A DNA stretch of 64,000 bases from Budorcas taxicolor (GCF_023091745.1 NC_068910.1:90338170-90402169), one strand, 5' to 3'. Shown: positions 46,437-58,204, numbered from the stretch's first letter. Numbers and translations: made by a program. The notes: generated by a model from the sequence alone, not told the origin.

Positions 46437-47027
46437 CACCAAATCAAAATTACTCTATTCATTCTCCTCTTTCCCAGTGCTTGTGGTCTCATAACTTCAT
46501 CGTTTCTTTAAACTTAAGAACTTTTTTTTCTCATCTCTCTTTTATTCACCCCTATTTACTCAATTAGAAAACCAGAGGCAATTCTGATAGTTAAGGTGAA
46601 CATTGCTTCATTTTCCATTGTTCAAAACCACTTACCCTGACACCTTTCAGAGTCTCTTCCTCTAGTTTAAGACTCCCCTGTGCTCCTTTCTTTGTCTTTT
46701 ATAAGAAAATTTCCTGAGACTCGCTCTATGCTGTGAAACAAAGCCTCCGCAGCTGTATTGATGTCCCAGCAATGCCAAACAGCTCAGGTTATTGTTCTCC
46801 TCCTCATTGCTGGGCTCTTGTTCGTTTACTGTTTGTATTGAAATGGTCAGAAGGGACCTACTAGGAGTCCACCTACAACGCCGGAGCCCTCGACTTCATT
46901 CTCAACGTGAGTTATGCCGAGCTATGCACAGTGCACAGTAAACAGCCCACATAAGTCACTTCAGTGCCCACTGTGCAACTCTGAACAATTTTAAATATTC
47001 CTGCCTGGTTGCATTTTACACAACACT
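46437..47027. other. Single-copy block with a small CpG cluster
   Basis: Repeat-free. CpGs cluster at about 46879-46920 in an otherwise CpG-poor region, ending in 'ctcaacgtgagttatg', which fits a 5' splice site consensus. No reading frame supports an exon on its own. Confidence 0.45.
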
Positions 47028-47039
47028 ACCACAATACAG

Positions 47040-47271
47040 GGCTTCCCAGGTGGCGTGGTGGTAAAGAATCTGCTTGCCAACGCGGGAGAGGGAGAAGACA
47101 CCTCTGGTTCTATCCCTGGGTTGGGAAGATCCCCTGGAGGAAGAAATTGGTAACCCACTCAAATATTCTTGCCTGGAAAATCCCATGGACAGAGGAGGCT
47201 GGCAGGCCACAGTCCATGGGGTTGCAAAGAGTCAGACCTGACTGAGTGACAGCACACACACACACATACAA
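47040..47271 (+). mobile_element. Bov-tA SINE with perfect 12-bp TSD
   Basis: Head 'ggcttcccaggtggcgtggt', body, and CA-rich tail to ~47271. TSD accacaatacag at 47028-47039 and 47272-47283. Confidence 0.96.
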
Positions 47272-47283
47272 ACCACAATACAG

Positions 47284-49594
47284 AGTACATTTAGACATTT
47301 CTGAGATGAGGGAAATGGACGTGATGACGGGCAATTAGAAACAGGAGCACTAGCTGCATGAAAAAACTACCCTTAGAGAGAAGGAAAATCTAAAAGAAAA
47401 AAATCAATTAATAACTCAGTCAGTCTTCCATGCAGATCTTTGTAAAGAAAATGAGGCTATTTTGTCAAAATAATAATCTTGTTTTCTAAGGGCTGTCCTG
47501 CTAAAAATACAGCTTCTCGGGAGAAGCAGCTACATGCTCTCTTTAAATAGCTCCATTTGGCTTGCATCACTGCTTGTCCTTATCTTAACTGAATAAGAAC
47601 TGTCTAATATCCCTCTAAATGAAAGTAATTTTGGGACTCAGTCACATCGCGCATTTGACAATCCCTTCCAGATGTGATTATGTAGAACTATCTCTCCTAT
47701 TTACAATAGGCAAAGGGGGTTGGAGATGTTACATAGAAAATCACTTTTTCTGGTCCTTCTGGGATTGAAATAGGAAGGTGGTCCATATGACACTGAATGT
47801 AGGTGAGTCACATGCTGAGCTTTGCAAAGAGAAGCATTCTCCTGGGCAATGAATAGGAGCCCTGCGTTCCCTTTGATGCTAACGAAACCCTGTGATGAAA
47901 ACTGCTGTACAAATGCAGTAAGCCTTTGTTCACAGCACCGGCAGGTGTTGTTAAAGCTTCCTGTCCTAGCTCTGACAATGTTCCAGAAACCTGACCTGCC
48001 ACAACCCTGTTATTCCCACAATAGGAAGGCCCTGAGCAGAATAGTTAATTGTGCTAGACTGTACAATTCCATTGTGATACTTAATAGCCAAGGACAACAG
48101 ATTCTTATGGTTTGATTCTATACTGATAATCAGAGTAGATAAATGTAAGTGTTTGGCATGTGTCTGTGCATGTGTACATGTGTATGTGTGTATTCTGTCT
48201 CCACAAATACATACACACACATGTAATCCCCATAACAATGCTGGACTTGGAATCCTATCTCTAAATGCAATGACTCTTGAGACATCACATTGTTGCAATG
48301 CGATTTGATGGGATGCTTCTGAGTCAGCTCCAGTGTGAAGTACCTAACTCAGCCCAGATCTAAGATACTCAATTTTAATCTTTGTCAATATTCAGAGCTA
48401 TTTTTGTACAACTGAGTTAACTATATACAAACACTTGTATATCTAGATTTTTGCTTTCATTATTACCATCTTGAAATACAATATCAAGCTGCTTATCAAG
48501 ATGGCAGAAAATACTAGTGCAAAAGGTTAGATCATATTAAGACAGGTACAGTCTAGGAATGACGACAATTACTTAGGAAAATATAAGGCAAGTAAAGACT
48601 TTCAAAACAGATATGCAAATTAAAAATACAAAAATAGCAATTTCATTGCTTTTCTTCTAGAAAAATTGCTTTAGCTGTCACCTAGCCCAAGATGATTTTC
48701 TGAGACCAAGATTTAAATATCTATATTTAAATATCTGTAGCCTTGAAAGTTTTGCAAAGTTTGGATCTCACTGACCACCTAGCTGAAGTATGTAGAACCA
48801 GAAAGATCTGGGTTCAAATAATTATTTCACCATTTGGTACATATGTGACATCAGACAAGTTATGTATCTGCTTCATTTTGAGAATAAAGTGAGAAAATAT
48901 ATATTTGTGCTTATCTCAGTGCCTGGAGCATAGTAAATGATAAATTATGACTATGACATTTCATTTCAGGGAATTTTGCTCTGTTGTGGATGTAAGGTAT
49001 AAAGAACTCCTAAGATCTATCAATGCAATTTTGCCATTTTCATTCATATGCTTGTACACAAATGATTTTTCATTCTAAGATAAATACATTTTGATTATTT
49101 TTTAATTAATAAGGAAAGCAACTTTAACTTACTCTAACAGAGGCATGTATAGCCATGATGAACAAGATAGTAGTCTCTGTCTTGCACAAAAGTCTAAGTT
49201 GGTGTCCACAGAGTGAAAATGGCCCTGCTCCATGAGGCCATTGAGTTCAGACTCAGGAGTTCAGACTCTTTTGTTCCTATATTCCTTGAGTTTCACCCTC
49301 AATCAAACAATGGAAAGAATTACCATTGTCCTGTCTGTTTCTGGCCTGTGCAGAGGTGGGAGGAGGAAACAAAGACCAAGCTGATTTTCTCAAAGTACAC
49401 TGCATGGAAAATTTTCACTTTGCTTCCACTTACCTCACATTCACGAGGTTATATAAACCTGCTTAGCCACAAAAATCCCTGGGAAATGATGTCTATAGCC
49501 CACTATAATATGCCCAGGCAAAACTCATCAAGTGAAACAGCTAAAACAGTTTGGAAAACAATTATGAATTTATTTCAAAAGTGCATGCATCAGT
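47284..49594. other. Mostly single-copy DNA
   Basis: Repeat-free apart from the MIR at 48780-48955 and GT/CA tracts forming an imperfect hairpin at 48170-48223. No gene recognised. Confidence 0.5.
48780..48955 (+). mobile_element. MIR SINE
   Basis: 'agatctgggttcaaataatt', 'gacatcagacaagttatgta' and 'cagtgcctggagcatagtaa' follow MIR from core to 3' end. Confidence 0.75.
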
Positions 49595-49780
49595 TATCGA
49601 TTACAGTGTAAAAACCATCCCACTTCTTGGTGGCCTAAAACAATGTTTGTTTAGCTTGTGATTCTAAGGATTGAAAATTAAGACTGGATCTTGCCTGATA
49701 GTTTTAACTGGTCTTAGTGGGGCTCACTCACGTGGCATAGGGTCAGCTGAAAGGTTCAGGTGGGACTCTCCCCTTATCTT
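49595..49780 (-). mobile_element. Old LTR-like remnant, first part
   Basis: 'ttcttggtggcctaaaacaa' and 'ggctcactcacgtggcatag' resemble an old mammalian LTR of the MaLR/ERVL class. A BovB splits it at 49791; the rest is at 50159-50330 ('attctattggctaaagaaag'). Confidence 0.5.
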
Positions 49781-49790
49781 TCAACAGGTT

Positions 49791-50147
49791 CAGTTCATTT
49801 CAGTTCAGTTCAGTCACTCCATTGTGTCCGACTCTTTGCGACCCCATGAATCGCAGCACGCCAGGCCTCCCTGTCCATCACCAACTCCCAGAGTTTACTC
49901 AAACTCGTGTCCATCGAGTTGGTGATGCCATCCAGCCATCTCATCCTCTGTCATCCCCTTCTCCTCCTGCCCCCAATCCCTCCCAGCATCAGGGTCTTTT
50001 CCAATGAGTCAATTCTTCACATGAGGTGGCCAAAGTATTGGAGTTTCAGCTTTAGCATCAGTCCTTCCAAAGAATACCCAGGACTGATCTCCTTCAGAAT
50101 GGACTGATTGGATCTCCTTGCAGTCCAAGGGACTCTCAAGAGTCTTC
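49791..50147 (-). mobile_element. BovB LINE, 357 bp, with perfect TSD
   Basis: Antisense 3' end ('cagttcatttcagttcagtt') truncated at 'ctctcaagagtcttc'. TSD ttcaacaggtt at 49780-49790 and 50148-50158. High similarity to the BovB 3' consensus pattern suggests a relatively young copy. Confidence 0.96.
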
Positions 50148-50158
50148 TTCAACAGGTT

Positions 50159-50330
50159 AGACATGGCCTATTTGCTTGTTAACAGTGCAAGGCCTTTTAA
50201 GATCCAGCCTCATAAACTGCACAATGTTGCTTCTGCTACATTCTATTGGCTAAAGAAAGTCACAAGGCCAGCCCTGATTTAAAAGGTAGTTAATTGCATT
50301 CCACCCCTTGATGGGGAAACTCCAGATGTT
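50159..50330 (-). mobile_element. Old LTR-like remnant, second part
   Basis: Continuation of 49595-49780 beyond the BovB; pattern-based and uncertain. Confidence 0.45.
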
Positions 50331-50412
50331 ACAGTATAGGGAAGGGAAGAACTTGTTTTATTTTTGCAGTCTATCAAAGGATAATCAAATTGGAGTTCCT
50401 ATTCATAAATTT

Positions 50413-50573
50413 GTGTGTGCATGCTCAGTTGTGTCTGACACTTTGTGCCCCATGGACTATAGCCCACCAGACTCCTCTGGCGAATGGGATTCTCCTCTCT
50501 CCTCTGGAGAATGGGATTCTCCAGGCAAGAATACTGGAGTGGGTTCCCATTTTGTTCTCTAGCGGATCTTCCC
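50413..50573 (-). mobile_element. Bov-tA SINE with internal duplication and TSD
   Basis: Antisense, lacking the head. The segment 50474-50522 holds two copies of 'ctcctctggnaatgggattctcc'-like sequence in tandem. TSD attcataaattt at 50401-50412 and 50574-50585 is perfect, and extends to 16 bp with one difference. Confidence 0.94.
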
Positions 50574-50585
50574 ATTCATAAATTT

Positions 50586-51035
50586 ACTGTAGTATAAATA
50601 TGAGAAAGCCTATTTATTATGAACTATGTGATAAATATGTGATATCAATTTGAGATTGATCAAGCTATTGCTTGGAGATAGATACAAATGTTAAGTCCCT
50701 GGGTTACATACAGTTATGAACACATGCACAAATGTGCATGAGGCGTAAATCAGATTTAGACCTTCTACAATGTACACCTAAGTCATGTGTTTAGATGTAG
50801 CTGATCTCTGTTTTGATGGTTATAACTCTAGTAATTTGGGGGAGAGGAGAGAAAACATATCATCTGAGGACAAAATAAGTCAGGTAGATATTGCAAAGCA
50901 GTGGTGGAAAATTGTTCTGGGTATTGAAAGAGCTGAGTTCTAGTTCAAGCTAGAACTCAAAGCTTAAGTGATTTTCATACATTTGTTCATAAATTTGTAT
51001 TTATGTTTCTTTGTGAAATTTTTAAATGTTGGCCT
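50586..51035. other. AT-rich single-copy DNA
   Basis: Nothing recognised. Confidence 0.5.
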
Positions 51036-51046
51036 AAATTAAATCT

Positions 51047-51329
51047 TGGAGAAGACAATGGCATCCCACTCCAGTACTCTTGCCTGGAAAATCCCATGGT
51101 TGGAGGAACCTGGTAGGGTGCAGTCCATGGGGTCGCTGAGGGTCAGACATGACTGAGTGGCTTCACTTTCACTTTTCACTTTCATGTATTGGAGAAGGAA
51201 ATGGCAACCCACTCCAGTGTTCTTGCCTGGAGAATCCCAGGGACAAGGGGAGCCTGGGGGGCTGCCGTCTATGGGGTCACACAAAGTCAGACACGACTGA
51301 AGTGACTTAGCAGTAACAGTAGCAGTAGC
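51047..51329 (+). mobile_element. Bov-A2 SINE with perfect 11-bp TSD
   Basis: Complete two-unit element with an AGT/AGC tail. TSD aaattaaatct at 51036-51046 and 51330-51340. Confidence 0.96.
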
Positions 51330-51506
51330 AAATTAAATCTAATATCCTTCCTGCTTTAATTGGAGTCTATGAGGCACTAAGAATGATGAAAAGAGACTTG
51401 TTCTTTCATGTTACAAGACAGGGACAGAAGGGAAAATGCAACTGATTAGGGTTCTTAATGTCAAATGTCAAGATATTTGGAAATATCTACATACTTATCC
51501 AACTAG

Positions 51507-51591
51507 GGACGGGGGAGCCTGGTGGGCTGCCATCTATGGGGTCACACAGAGTCGGACACGACTGAAGCAACTTAGCAGCAGCAGCAGCAGC
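51507..51591 (+). mobile_element. Bov-A2 SINE 3' end, 85 bp, nested, with TSD
   Basis: Starts at 'ggacgggggagcctggtggg' and ends in (AGC)5. TSD atccaactag at 51497-51506 and 51592-51601 is perfect. It entered at the left edge of the older SINE at 51602. Confidence 0.94.
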
Positions 51592-51601
51592 ATCCAACTA
51601 G

Positions 51602-51728
51602 AGGGGGCATGGCAATCCACTCCAGTATTCTTGCCTGAAGAATCCAATGAACAGAGGAGGCTAGCAGACCACAGTCCATAGTGTCGCAAGGAGTTGGGCA
51701 TGACTGAAGCAACTTAGCACACACACAA
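51602..51728 (+). mobile_element. Bov-tA SINE 3' part, older partner of the nested pair
   Basis: Body from 'agggggcatggcaatccact' to 'gaagcaacttagcacacaca'. Its own TSD is atacttatccaa (51491-51502) and atacttatctaa (51729-51740), now stretched apart by the nested Bov-A2. Confidence 0.92.
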
Positions 51729-51740
51729 ATACTTATCTAA

Positions 51741-52149
51741 ATTCTGGATGCAGGAGCCAAAGTTGAAAAATGTATCTGTTTGCAAGCCAGAGACATCTTC
51801 TTTTTCAGAGGAGATCAATGTTATTACATTTTTTTAAAAAGTTATTGATAAGTATGACAAATAATCCCATAACAATTATCATTAAAACGTGAACACATAA
51901 AATCTCAAGTAAATTTGTTTCATGATAAAGGCAAATAATTGAGTTCTTATGTGTTCATACTTGCAAGATACATAAATGTAAACAACATTTATTTTTTCCC
52001 TCATCATGTGACCCCAAGTCAAACACTAATTTATGTTTCTTACATAAATAGATACAAGAACGTAAAATAATTTCTTATTTCAACAAGAAGTGTTATGTAA
52101 CCCACAGAGATGACAACAACTCAATGCAGTGATGCTGTCATTGGAATGT
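51741..52149. other. AT-rich single-copy DNA
   Basis: Nothing recognised. Confidence 0.5.
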
Positions 52150-52160
52150 GGTGTCCAAAA

Positions 52161-52293
52161 GAAAAGTGAAAGTATAGTAGCTCAGATATGTCTAACTCTC
52201 TGTGACTTCCATGGACTGTAGCCCACCAGACTTCCCTGTCCATGGAATTCTCCAGGCAAAAATACTGGAGTGGGTTGCCATTCCTTTCTCCAT
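52161..52293 (-). mobile_element. Bov-tA SINE, headless, antisense
   Basis: 'gactgtagcccaccagactt' and 'attctccaggcaaaaatact'. TSD ggtgtccaaaa (52150-52160) and ggtttccaaac (52294-52304) is approximate. Confidence 0.9.
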
Positions 52294-52378
52294 GGTTTCC
52301 AAACACATATCCAAATCCGTATCACTAGCTACAGTTTGGGCAATGGTTCAAAATTTTAAAGAACTCTGTAGATTGACC

Positions 52379-52571
52379 AGCACTATGCTTATCAAAATGT
52401 GGTCATAAGATCAGGCCCTGCAGTATAAGCATTGCCTGGGAACTTCTTTGAAATGATAGTCCTCTAGCCACACATCAGACACACTGAATTAGAAACTCTG
52501 AGAGGATTCAGATATTTTAACAAACCCTACAGGTGATGTTTCACACTGAGATTTCAGCACCACTGTTTTAG
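52379..52571 (+). mobile_element. MER5A-like hAT (Charlie) DNA transposon remnant
   Basis: Near-terminal 'cagcactatgcttatcaaaa' and 'gcaccactgttttag' bracket 'aagcattgcctgggaactt', 'gaattagaaactctgagagg' and 'ccctacaggtgatg', the MER5A layout. Non-autonomous and ancient. Confidence 0.8.
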
Positions 52572-52939
52572 CCAATATCATTTATTCAACAATCTAGGCA
52601 GGAAATTTGGAAATGTCTGGATGGAACAAACTCACTGTCCTTTTATCTAATGACTACCCTTGTCTGCTCTAAATAGATCAACAAAAGTTAGCTCTGTTTT
52701 CTGCATGAATGATGTATCTGTGCACATTAAGTTTCTCTTAAAGAATAAAGGCGACTTCACTTCATTAGGAGAACATGGGCATATGCTTTGTATGTACAAT
52801 GAATCAAATAAATATTTGTAGACTTCATTATAATTTCACACAAGATGCAAAGGGAATTCTTTCAAGAAAACAATAAACATTCCAATTAAAAGGGGGCCAC
52901 ATAAAGAGATAAACTCTTTTCAGGCTAGGGAGAATCCCA

Positions 52940-53100
52940 TGGTTTCACAACCTCTTTTTGAAAGAAAGAAAGCACAACTCACAGAGTATCATAGGTGATT
53001 TTTCCAAAGTTAGATAGATGTTAATGACAAAGTCAGGACAAGAATTTCAGTTTCTAAATCAAAGTCCAGTGTTCTTTTCTTTTAAAATCCACCCCTCCAG
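52940..53100 (-). mobile_element. MIR-like fragment, antisense orientation
   Basis: 'ttttccaaagttagatagat', 'gacaaagtcaggacaagaat' and 'aagtccagtgttctttt' follow a MIR in reverse order. Confidence 0.55.
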
Positions 53101-54051
53101 AGGATTTAGAGATCTAGGGAAGTATTTTATTTTTGTAATCTATGATAAAATAATAACATGAATGAAAATCAAGTAGAGAAATAAACCTTTATGTGCACAG
53201 AGGAAGCAATTAGTTCAAGCAATCTGGAAGAAATAAAAATTTAGATCCAAAAAAGACCTACTTCTTCATTCTTTTTTTAAAATAAGAGATATCAACATTT
53301 TCATTTTAAATCTTAAATAAGACATGACATCCAGGAATACTAAGGCTTTAAGGGAAAGCTTTTTTAAAAAAAAAATTTCTTAAAAATCCTTTAAGCATGA
53401 AGAAATCAAATTCCTTACCTAGGAAAACTCTTTTTATAACATCAAAAAGAGCTAAATCCACAAAAGAGGGGGAAAAAAAGAAAACTGTCAAAGGAGATTG
53501 TCATAGCAACCAGATAAGACACATTCGGCACAAAAAGCAACCTGATTATTTCTCCTTTTTAATCAAAATTACATATCATCAAGTGTAGAAGCAAAACAAT
53601 TGGGAAAACAGTAAAAGAATTTCAAAGTATATTGCATGCACGTTAATGTTTATTAACTCTCTCAGCACCTAAAGTAGGTGCAAGTATTAGTCAATCCAGG
53701 AATCACTTATTTTTCATGGGATTTCTTGCTTCATTTCTTCCCTCTATTCCATACATTTAAGAATCAGCAAACATTGATTATTCTTTTCCAGAGATATTTT
53801 TCAAAATGATTTATTGTTTATGCTTCTATGAAAACTCCAAGAGTTCATATTTCCTCAATATTTTTAATCTGATTTTTTTAATGATATCTCTTGTCCCTAG
53901 TTAGTTCCTTATGGAGTATTAACACTGACATACCTTTCAGAAATGTTCATATTTACTTGATTTCCTGATAGAGTATAATGTTTATGTCTCCAACTCTTAG
54001 TGAATTCTTTGTAACAAGGCATGGGACAGAAATCTGTACTGTGCACCAAGG

Positions 54052-54396
54052 TCAGGACACCTTCTTTTCTTTCCACAGCTCTACACATCTGGAGGAATGA
54101 ACTGAAGAAATTAAGTCAACAGTAGGATGACCCCAACCAAAGAAGCTCAGTGAATTTCCACAAGGCCAGGACATGTCAACCATTATTTCTTGGATTGGTA
54201 GCTCATTGCTGCCCTCTTCAACTCTGGTAAATTGTGAAAGATGTAGGTCATTCCAAAGACCCTGGGTAAATGCTTCCACAGTCTCTGAAGTAGAATGCTC
54301 CCGCTGCAAAGGGAAGAACTCTGATTCCTCTAGCCAAAAATTAAATGGGGCACCAGTGCACAGAAATACCTGTGACTTTGCAAAATGAATTGCCAT
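54052..54396 (-). other. Unrecognised 114-codon open frame
   Basis: I do not recognise the product. The frame is acidic-rich with Trp and Cys residues ('WNDLHLSQF', 'VDMSWPCGNSLSFFGWGHP'), which looks less random than other chance frames here. The overlapping plus-strand frame 54173-54388 is its antisense. It could be a fragment of an old retrovirus or LTR. No start context or splice evidence is visible. Confidence 0.3.
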
Positions 54397-55631
54397 GAAG
54401 ACAAAACTTTGACCTCTGTCTTTATTCCCATATCCACAGCTGGTTGTTCATACAGAATGAGAAGAAAATTCCCAGTCTACCTCATGCCTAGTTGAAAGCT
54501 GTTGTAACAAATGGGACATGGTTACCTAAAGATATGAACGGGGAATGTCAGAGACAGAACAAAAGAGAGTATTCATTATCCTTTTCCTTAGTGCACAGCC
54601 ACCTGTTCCTTTGAATGAGCATGGAAAGGTTATCCTCTGAAAAACAAACTTGTGACTTCACAGTGCCCATCAATCAAATGGCTAAACTAGTGCACCCTAC
54701 CTTCTGGAGTTCTACCTGCAAGTCTGAGGGCCTATGGTTCTTACTGGAAAGAATAAATAGAAAACTAAAGCAAAATAAATGTTGACTGCATTAAAAATAA
54801 GAGTATCACATAGATATGCTAACATAGAGTATCTTAGGTCAAATTTTATAGAAGTAGAATCTGAGATGGAGATTTTTACCCAATAAAATTGTTGTAGAAG
54901 GCTTTACCATGCCTCCTTTTTTTAAATCCTTTTGATGTTTTCTCCCCAGTATTCAGTCACATTTTCAATGCAAATCACCATGTTAGTTTTCAGAAGCATT
55001 CTGTGTCCCTTGGTGGATTTATTCTGCTAATTAATGTAAAAAAATATGGAAAACAAATATTGTGAGAAATAATTTTCAAACTTAAATTGGTACACTTGAA
55101 AGCTGATTTCTTCAAAAAATTTTTCATTTTATTGAAAGAAGAAAAGAACACATCTGCTTCACAGACCCAGACATGGACATGATAGGGATTCTTTCTTATA
55201 GGAAATTACTGCTATACTAATTCTTGTTAATCCTGCAGATGAGGTGGGCAGAGGGAATCCAGTGGCAAGGACTAATCAGAGGCTGAAACAGACTGTTCTG
55301 TTATCTGAAATAATTATTTTTGGGTAGTAGTTGAAAGACAAATTAAATGTGTCAGAACCAGGTGAGATATTCATTTGCCCTCTTTCTTCACAAGGTGACC
55401 TCACTTTAACTGAATTATTACTAGGTGCTTATGCCCCTTAAATGTCACATCCTGATAATTAAATATGTATTTCAAATTTTGTTTTTACTCAAACTCACAA
55501 TGGAAGGCTGTCTGCTGGTGAGAATTATTGTTGTCCATCCTAGTATCTGTGCCTAACTGTATTTGCTGCCTCAACAGCCCATATTACCAAGGACCATGTT
55601 GTACATAACATTCTGTCATGTACTCCTTTCA

Positions 55632-55848
55632 TGCATACATGCTAAGTCACTTTAGTCGTGTCCTACTCTTTGCGACCCTACATACTGCAGCTCTGTAGAT
55701 TTCTCTGTCCGTGGGATTCTCGAGGCAAGAATACTGAGTGGGTTACCATGCCCTCCTCCAGGGGATCTTCTTGACCCAGGGATAAAATCCACAACTCTAT
55801 GTCTTCTGCATTGCTAGATGAGTTCTTTACCACTAGTGCACCAGGAAA
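55632..55848 (-). mobile_element. Bov-tA SINE, antisense
   Basis: Complete but diverged, from 'catgctaagtcactttagtc' to head 'ccactagtgcaccaggaaag'. It abuts the BovB 3' end without spacer. Confidence 0.9.
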
Positions 55849-57142
55849 GTTCAGTTCAGTTCAGTTGCTCAGCCGTGGACTGCAGCACTCCAGGCTTCCC
55901 TGTTCATCACTAACTCCCAGACAGTGCTCAAACTCATGTCCATTGAGTCAGTGATGCCATCCAACCATCTCATCCTCTGTCGTCCTCGTCTTCTCCTGCC
56001 TTCAGTCTTTCTCAGCATCAGGGTCTTTTCCAATGAGTCAGTTCTTCACATCAGGTGGCCAAAGTTTTGGAGCTTCAGCATCAATACTTCCAATGAATAT
56101 TCAGGATTAATTTCCTTTAAGATTGATTGATTGGATCACCTTGCAGTCCAAGGGACTCTCAATAGTCTTCTCCAACACCACAGTTTAAAAGCATAAATTC
56201 TTCAGTGCTCAGCTTTCTTGATGGTCCAACTCTCACATCTATACATGACACTGGAAAAACCATAGCTTTAACTAGATGGACCTTTGTCAGCAAAGTAATG
56301 TCTCTGCTTTTTAATAAGCTGTCTTGGTTGCTCATAGCCTTTCTTCCAAGGAGCAAGTGTCTTTTAATTTTATGGCTGCAGTGAACATCTGCAGTGATTT
56401 TGGAGCCCAAGAAAACAAAGTCTGTCACTGTTTACATTGTTTCCCCATCTATTTGCCATGAAGTGATGGAACTGGTTTCCCTGATCTTAATCTTTTGAAG
56501 GTTGAATTTTAAGCCAACTTTTTCAATCTCCTCTTTCACTTTCATCAAAAGGTTCTTTAGTTCCTCTTGCTTTCTGCCATAATGGTGATGTCATCTGCAT
56601 ATCTGAGGTTATTGATATTTCTCCCAGCAATTTTGATTCCAGCCTGTGCTTCACCCAGCCTGGTATTTTGCATGATATACTCTGCTTAAAAGTTAATTTA
56701 AGCAAGGTGATAATATATAGCCTTGATGTACTCCTATCCGAATTTGGAACCAGTCTGTTGTTCTATGTCCAGTTCTAATTGTTACTTCTTGATGTGCATA
56801 CAGGTTTCTCAGGAGGCAGGTAAGTTGGTCTGGTATTCCCATCTCTTTAACAATTTTCCTCAGTTTATTATGATCCACATAGTCAAAGGCTTTAGCATAG
56901 TCAATGAAACAAAGTAGATGCTTTTCTGGAATTCTCTTGCTTTTTCTATAATCCAACAGATGTTGGCAATTTGATCTCTGGTTCTTCTGCCTTTTCTAAA
57001 TCCAGCTTGAATATCTGGAAGTTCTTGGTTCACATACTGTTGAAGCCTGGCTTGGAGAATTTTGAGTGCTACCTTTCTAGCATGTGAAATGAGTGCAGTT
57101 TTGTGGTAGTCTAAACATTCTTTGGCATTGCCTTTCTTGTCA
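55849..57142 (-). mobile_element. BovB LINE, 1.3-kb antisense copy
   Basis: Antisense 3' end ('ttcagttcagttcagttgct') to a 5' truncation at 'tggcattgcctttctt', just before reverse-transcriptase motif A. Broken minus frames are 56159-56428, 56523-56705 and 56693-56956 (the last holds motif A 'CFIDYAKAFDYVDH'). Confidence 0.94.
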
Positions 57143-57290
57143 GTTCTGTTCTGTTGATCTATGTGTCTGTCTTTGTGCCACTATCATACTGTAGATTTGT
57201 AGCATAGTCTGAAGACAAGGAGTGTGATAACTCCAGCTTTGTTCTTGTCTCTTAAGATCGTTTTGCTCCAGTATTCTGTTTGGAGTTATA
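57143..57290 (-). mobile_element. L1 ORF2 fragment fused to BovB 5' end
   Basis: 'tcagttctgttctgttgatc', 'tatgtgtctgtctttgtgcc' and 'ctccagctttgttcttgtc' are antisense L1 ORF2. It is joined directly to the BovB truncation point in the same orientation. L1 does not continue on the other side of the BovB. Confidence 0.8.
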
Positions 57291-57886
57291 TTGTACCCCC
57301 ATCAAGCATGATGGCATAATAAATGCTTTGTATTTTGAGGCACCCACTGTTACCAAACGTGTAGATAGATATGTAGATAGCTAGAAACAATATGATAAAT
57401 AAAACCCCCATGAAAATTTATTAATAACCAATCTATAAGTTGAAACTATTTTGCTCAATGTGTATGGGGATGATTCCTAAATTTAATTAATAACTCTTTA
57501 GAATGAGGATTTTGTCACAACACTAACTCTCTTTCCTAACGCTGAACTTGTCAGAAATGTTTCTAGCCACTCACATATGTAAAAGCAGCACCAGTATACA
57601 TTGTCATGTGTCAAGCTCACTATTCAGAGTTGATCTTAAGCTTAGCCTCCATCACCTATCTGCCTTTTCTTTTAACAGAAGACAACTGGGCTTTCCAACT
57701 CATTTCAGCTTCGAAGAGCCAGCTGGGTAGGACATGGAGTGACTAAACATAACTGTATCATGGAAACCCCTCCCTGAATGAGAGAGGATGTAGGAGATGT
57801 TTACAAAAAAACAGCATTGTTCTCTCACCCTTACTCCAGACTGTACAAATCCAAAAGGAAGTTTTGCTCACTAAAAAAACAGCGTC
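57291..57886. other. Single-copy DNA
   Basis: No confident feature. Confidence 0.45.
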
Positions 57887-58133
57887 AATGCTCTTTGGCC
57901 ATCTGATGCAAAAAGCCAACTCATTGGGAGACACCCTGATGCTGGGAAAGATGGAAGGCAGGAGGAGAAGGGGACAGCAGAGGATGAGATAGTTGGATGA
58001 CATCACCAATTCAATGGACTTGAGTTTGAGAAAACTCAGGGAGCTGGTGAAGGACAGGGAAGCCTGACATGCTTCTGTCCATGGGGTCCCAAATAATTGG
58101 ACACAACTGAACAGTGGAACAGCAACAACAACA
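57887..58133 (+). mobile_element. BovB LINE, 3' ~245 bp
   Basis: 'ctctttggccatctgatgca' to 'ggacacaactgaacagtgga' with a CAA-type tail. Confidence 0.9.
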
Positions 58134-58204
58134 AAGCAAGAATAATAGTACAACTTCTTTCAAAGGGTGTGATAAAATTAGCTGAAGTAGTTCAGAAAGA
58201 GCCC

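Larger units (their letters stand above)
52572..55631. other. Mostly single-copy DNA
   Basis: Contains a MIR-like piece (52940-53100) and an unexplained open-frame area (54052-54396). Otherwise I see nothing. Confidence 0.5.
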
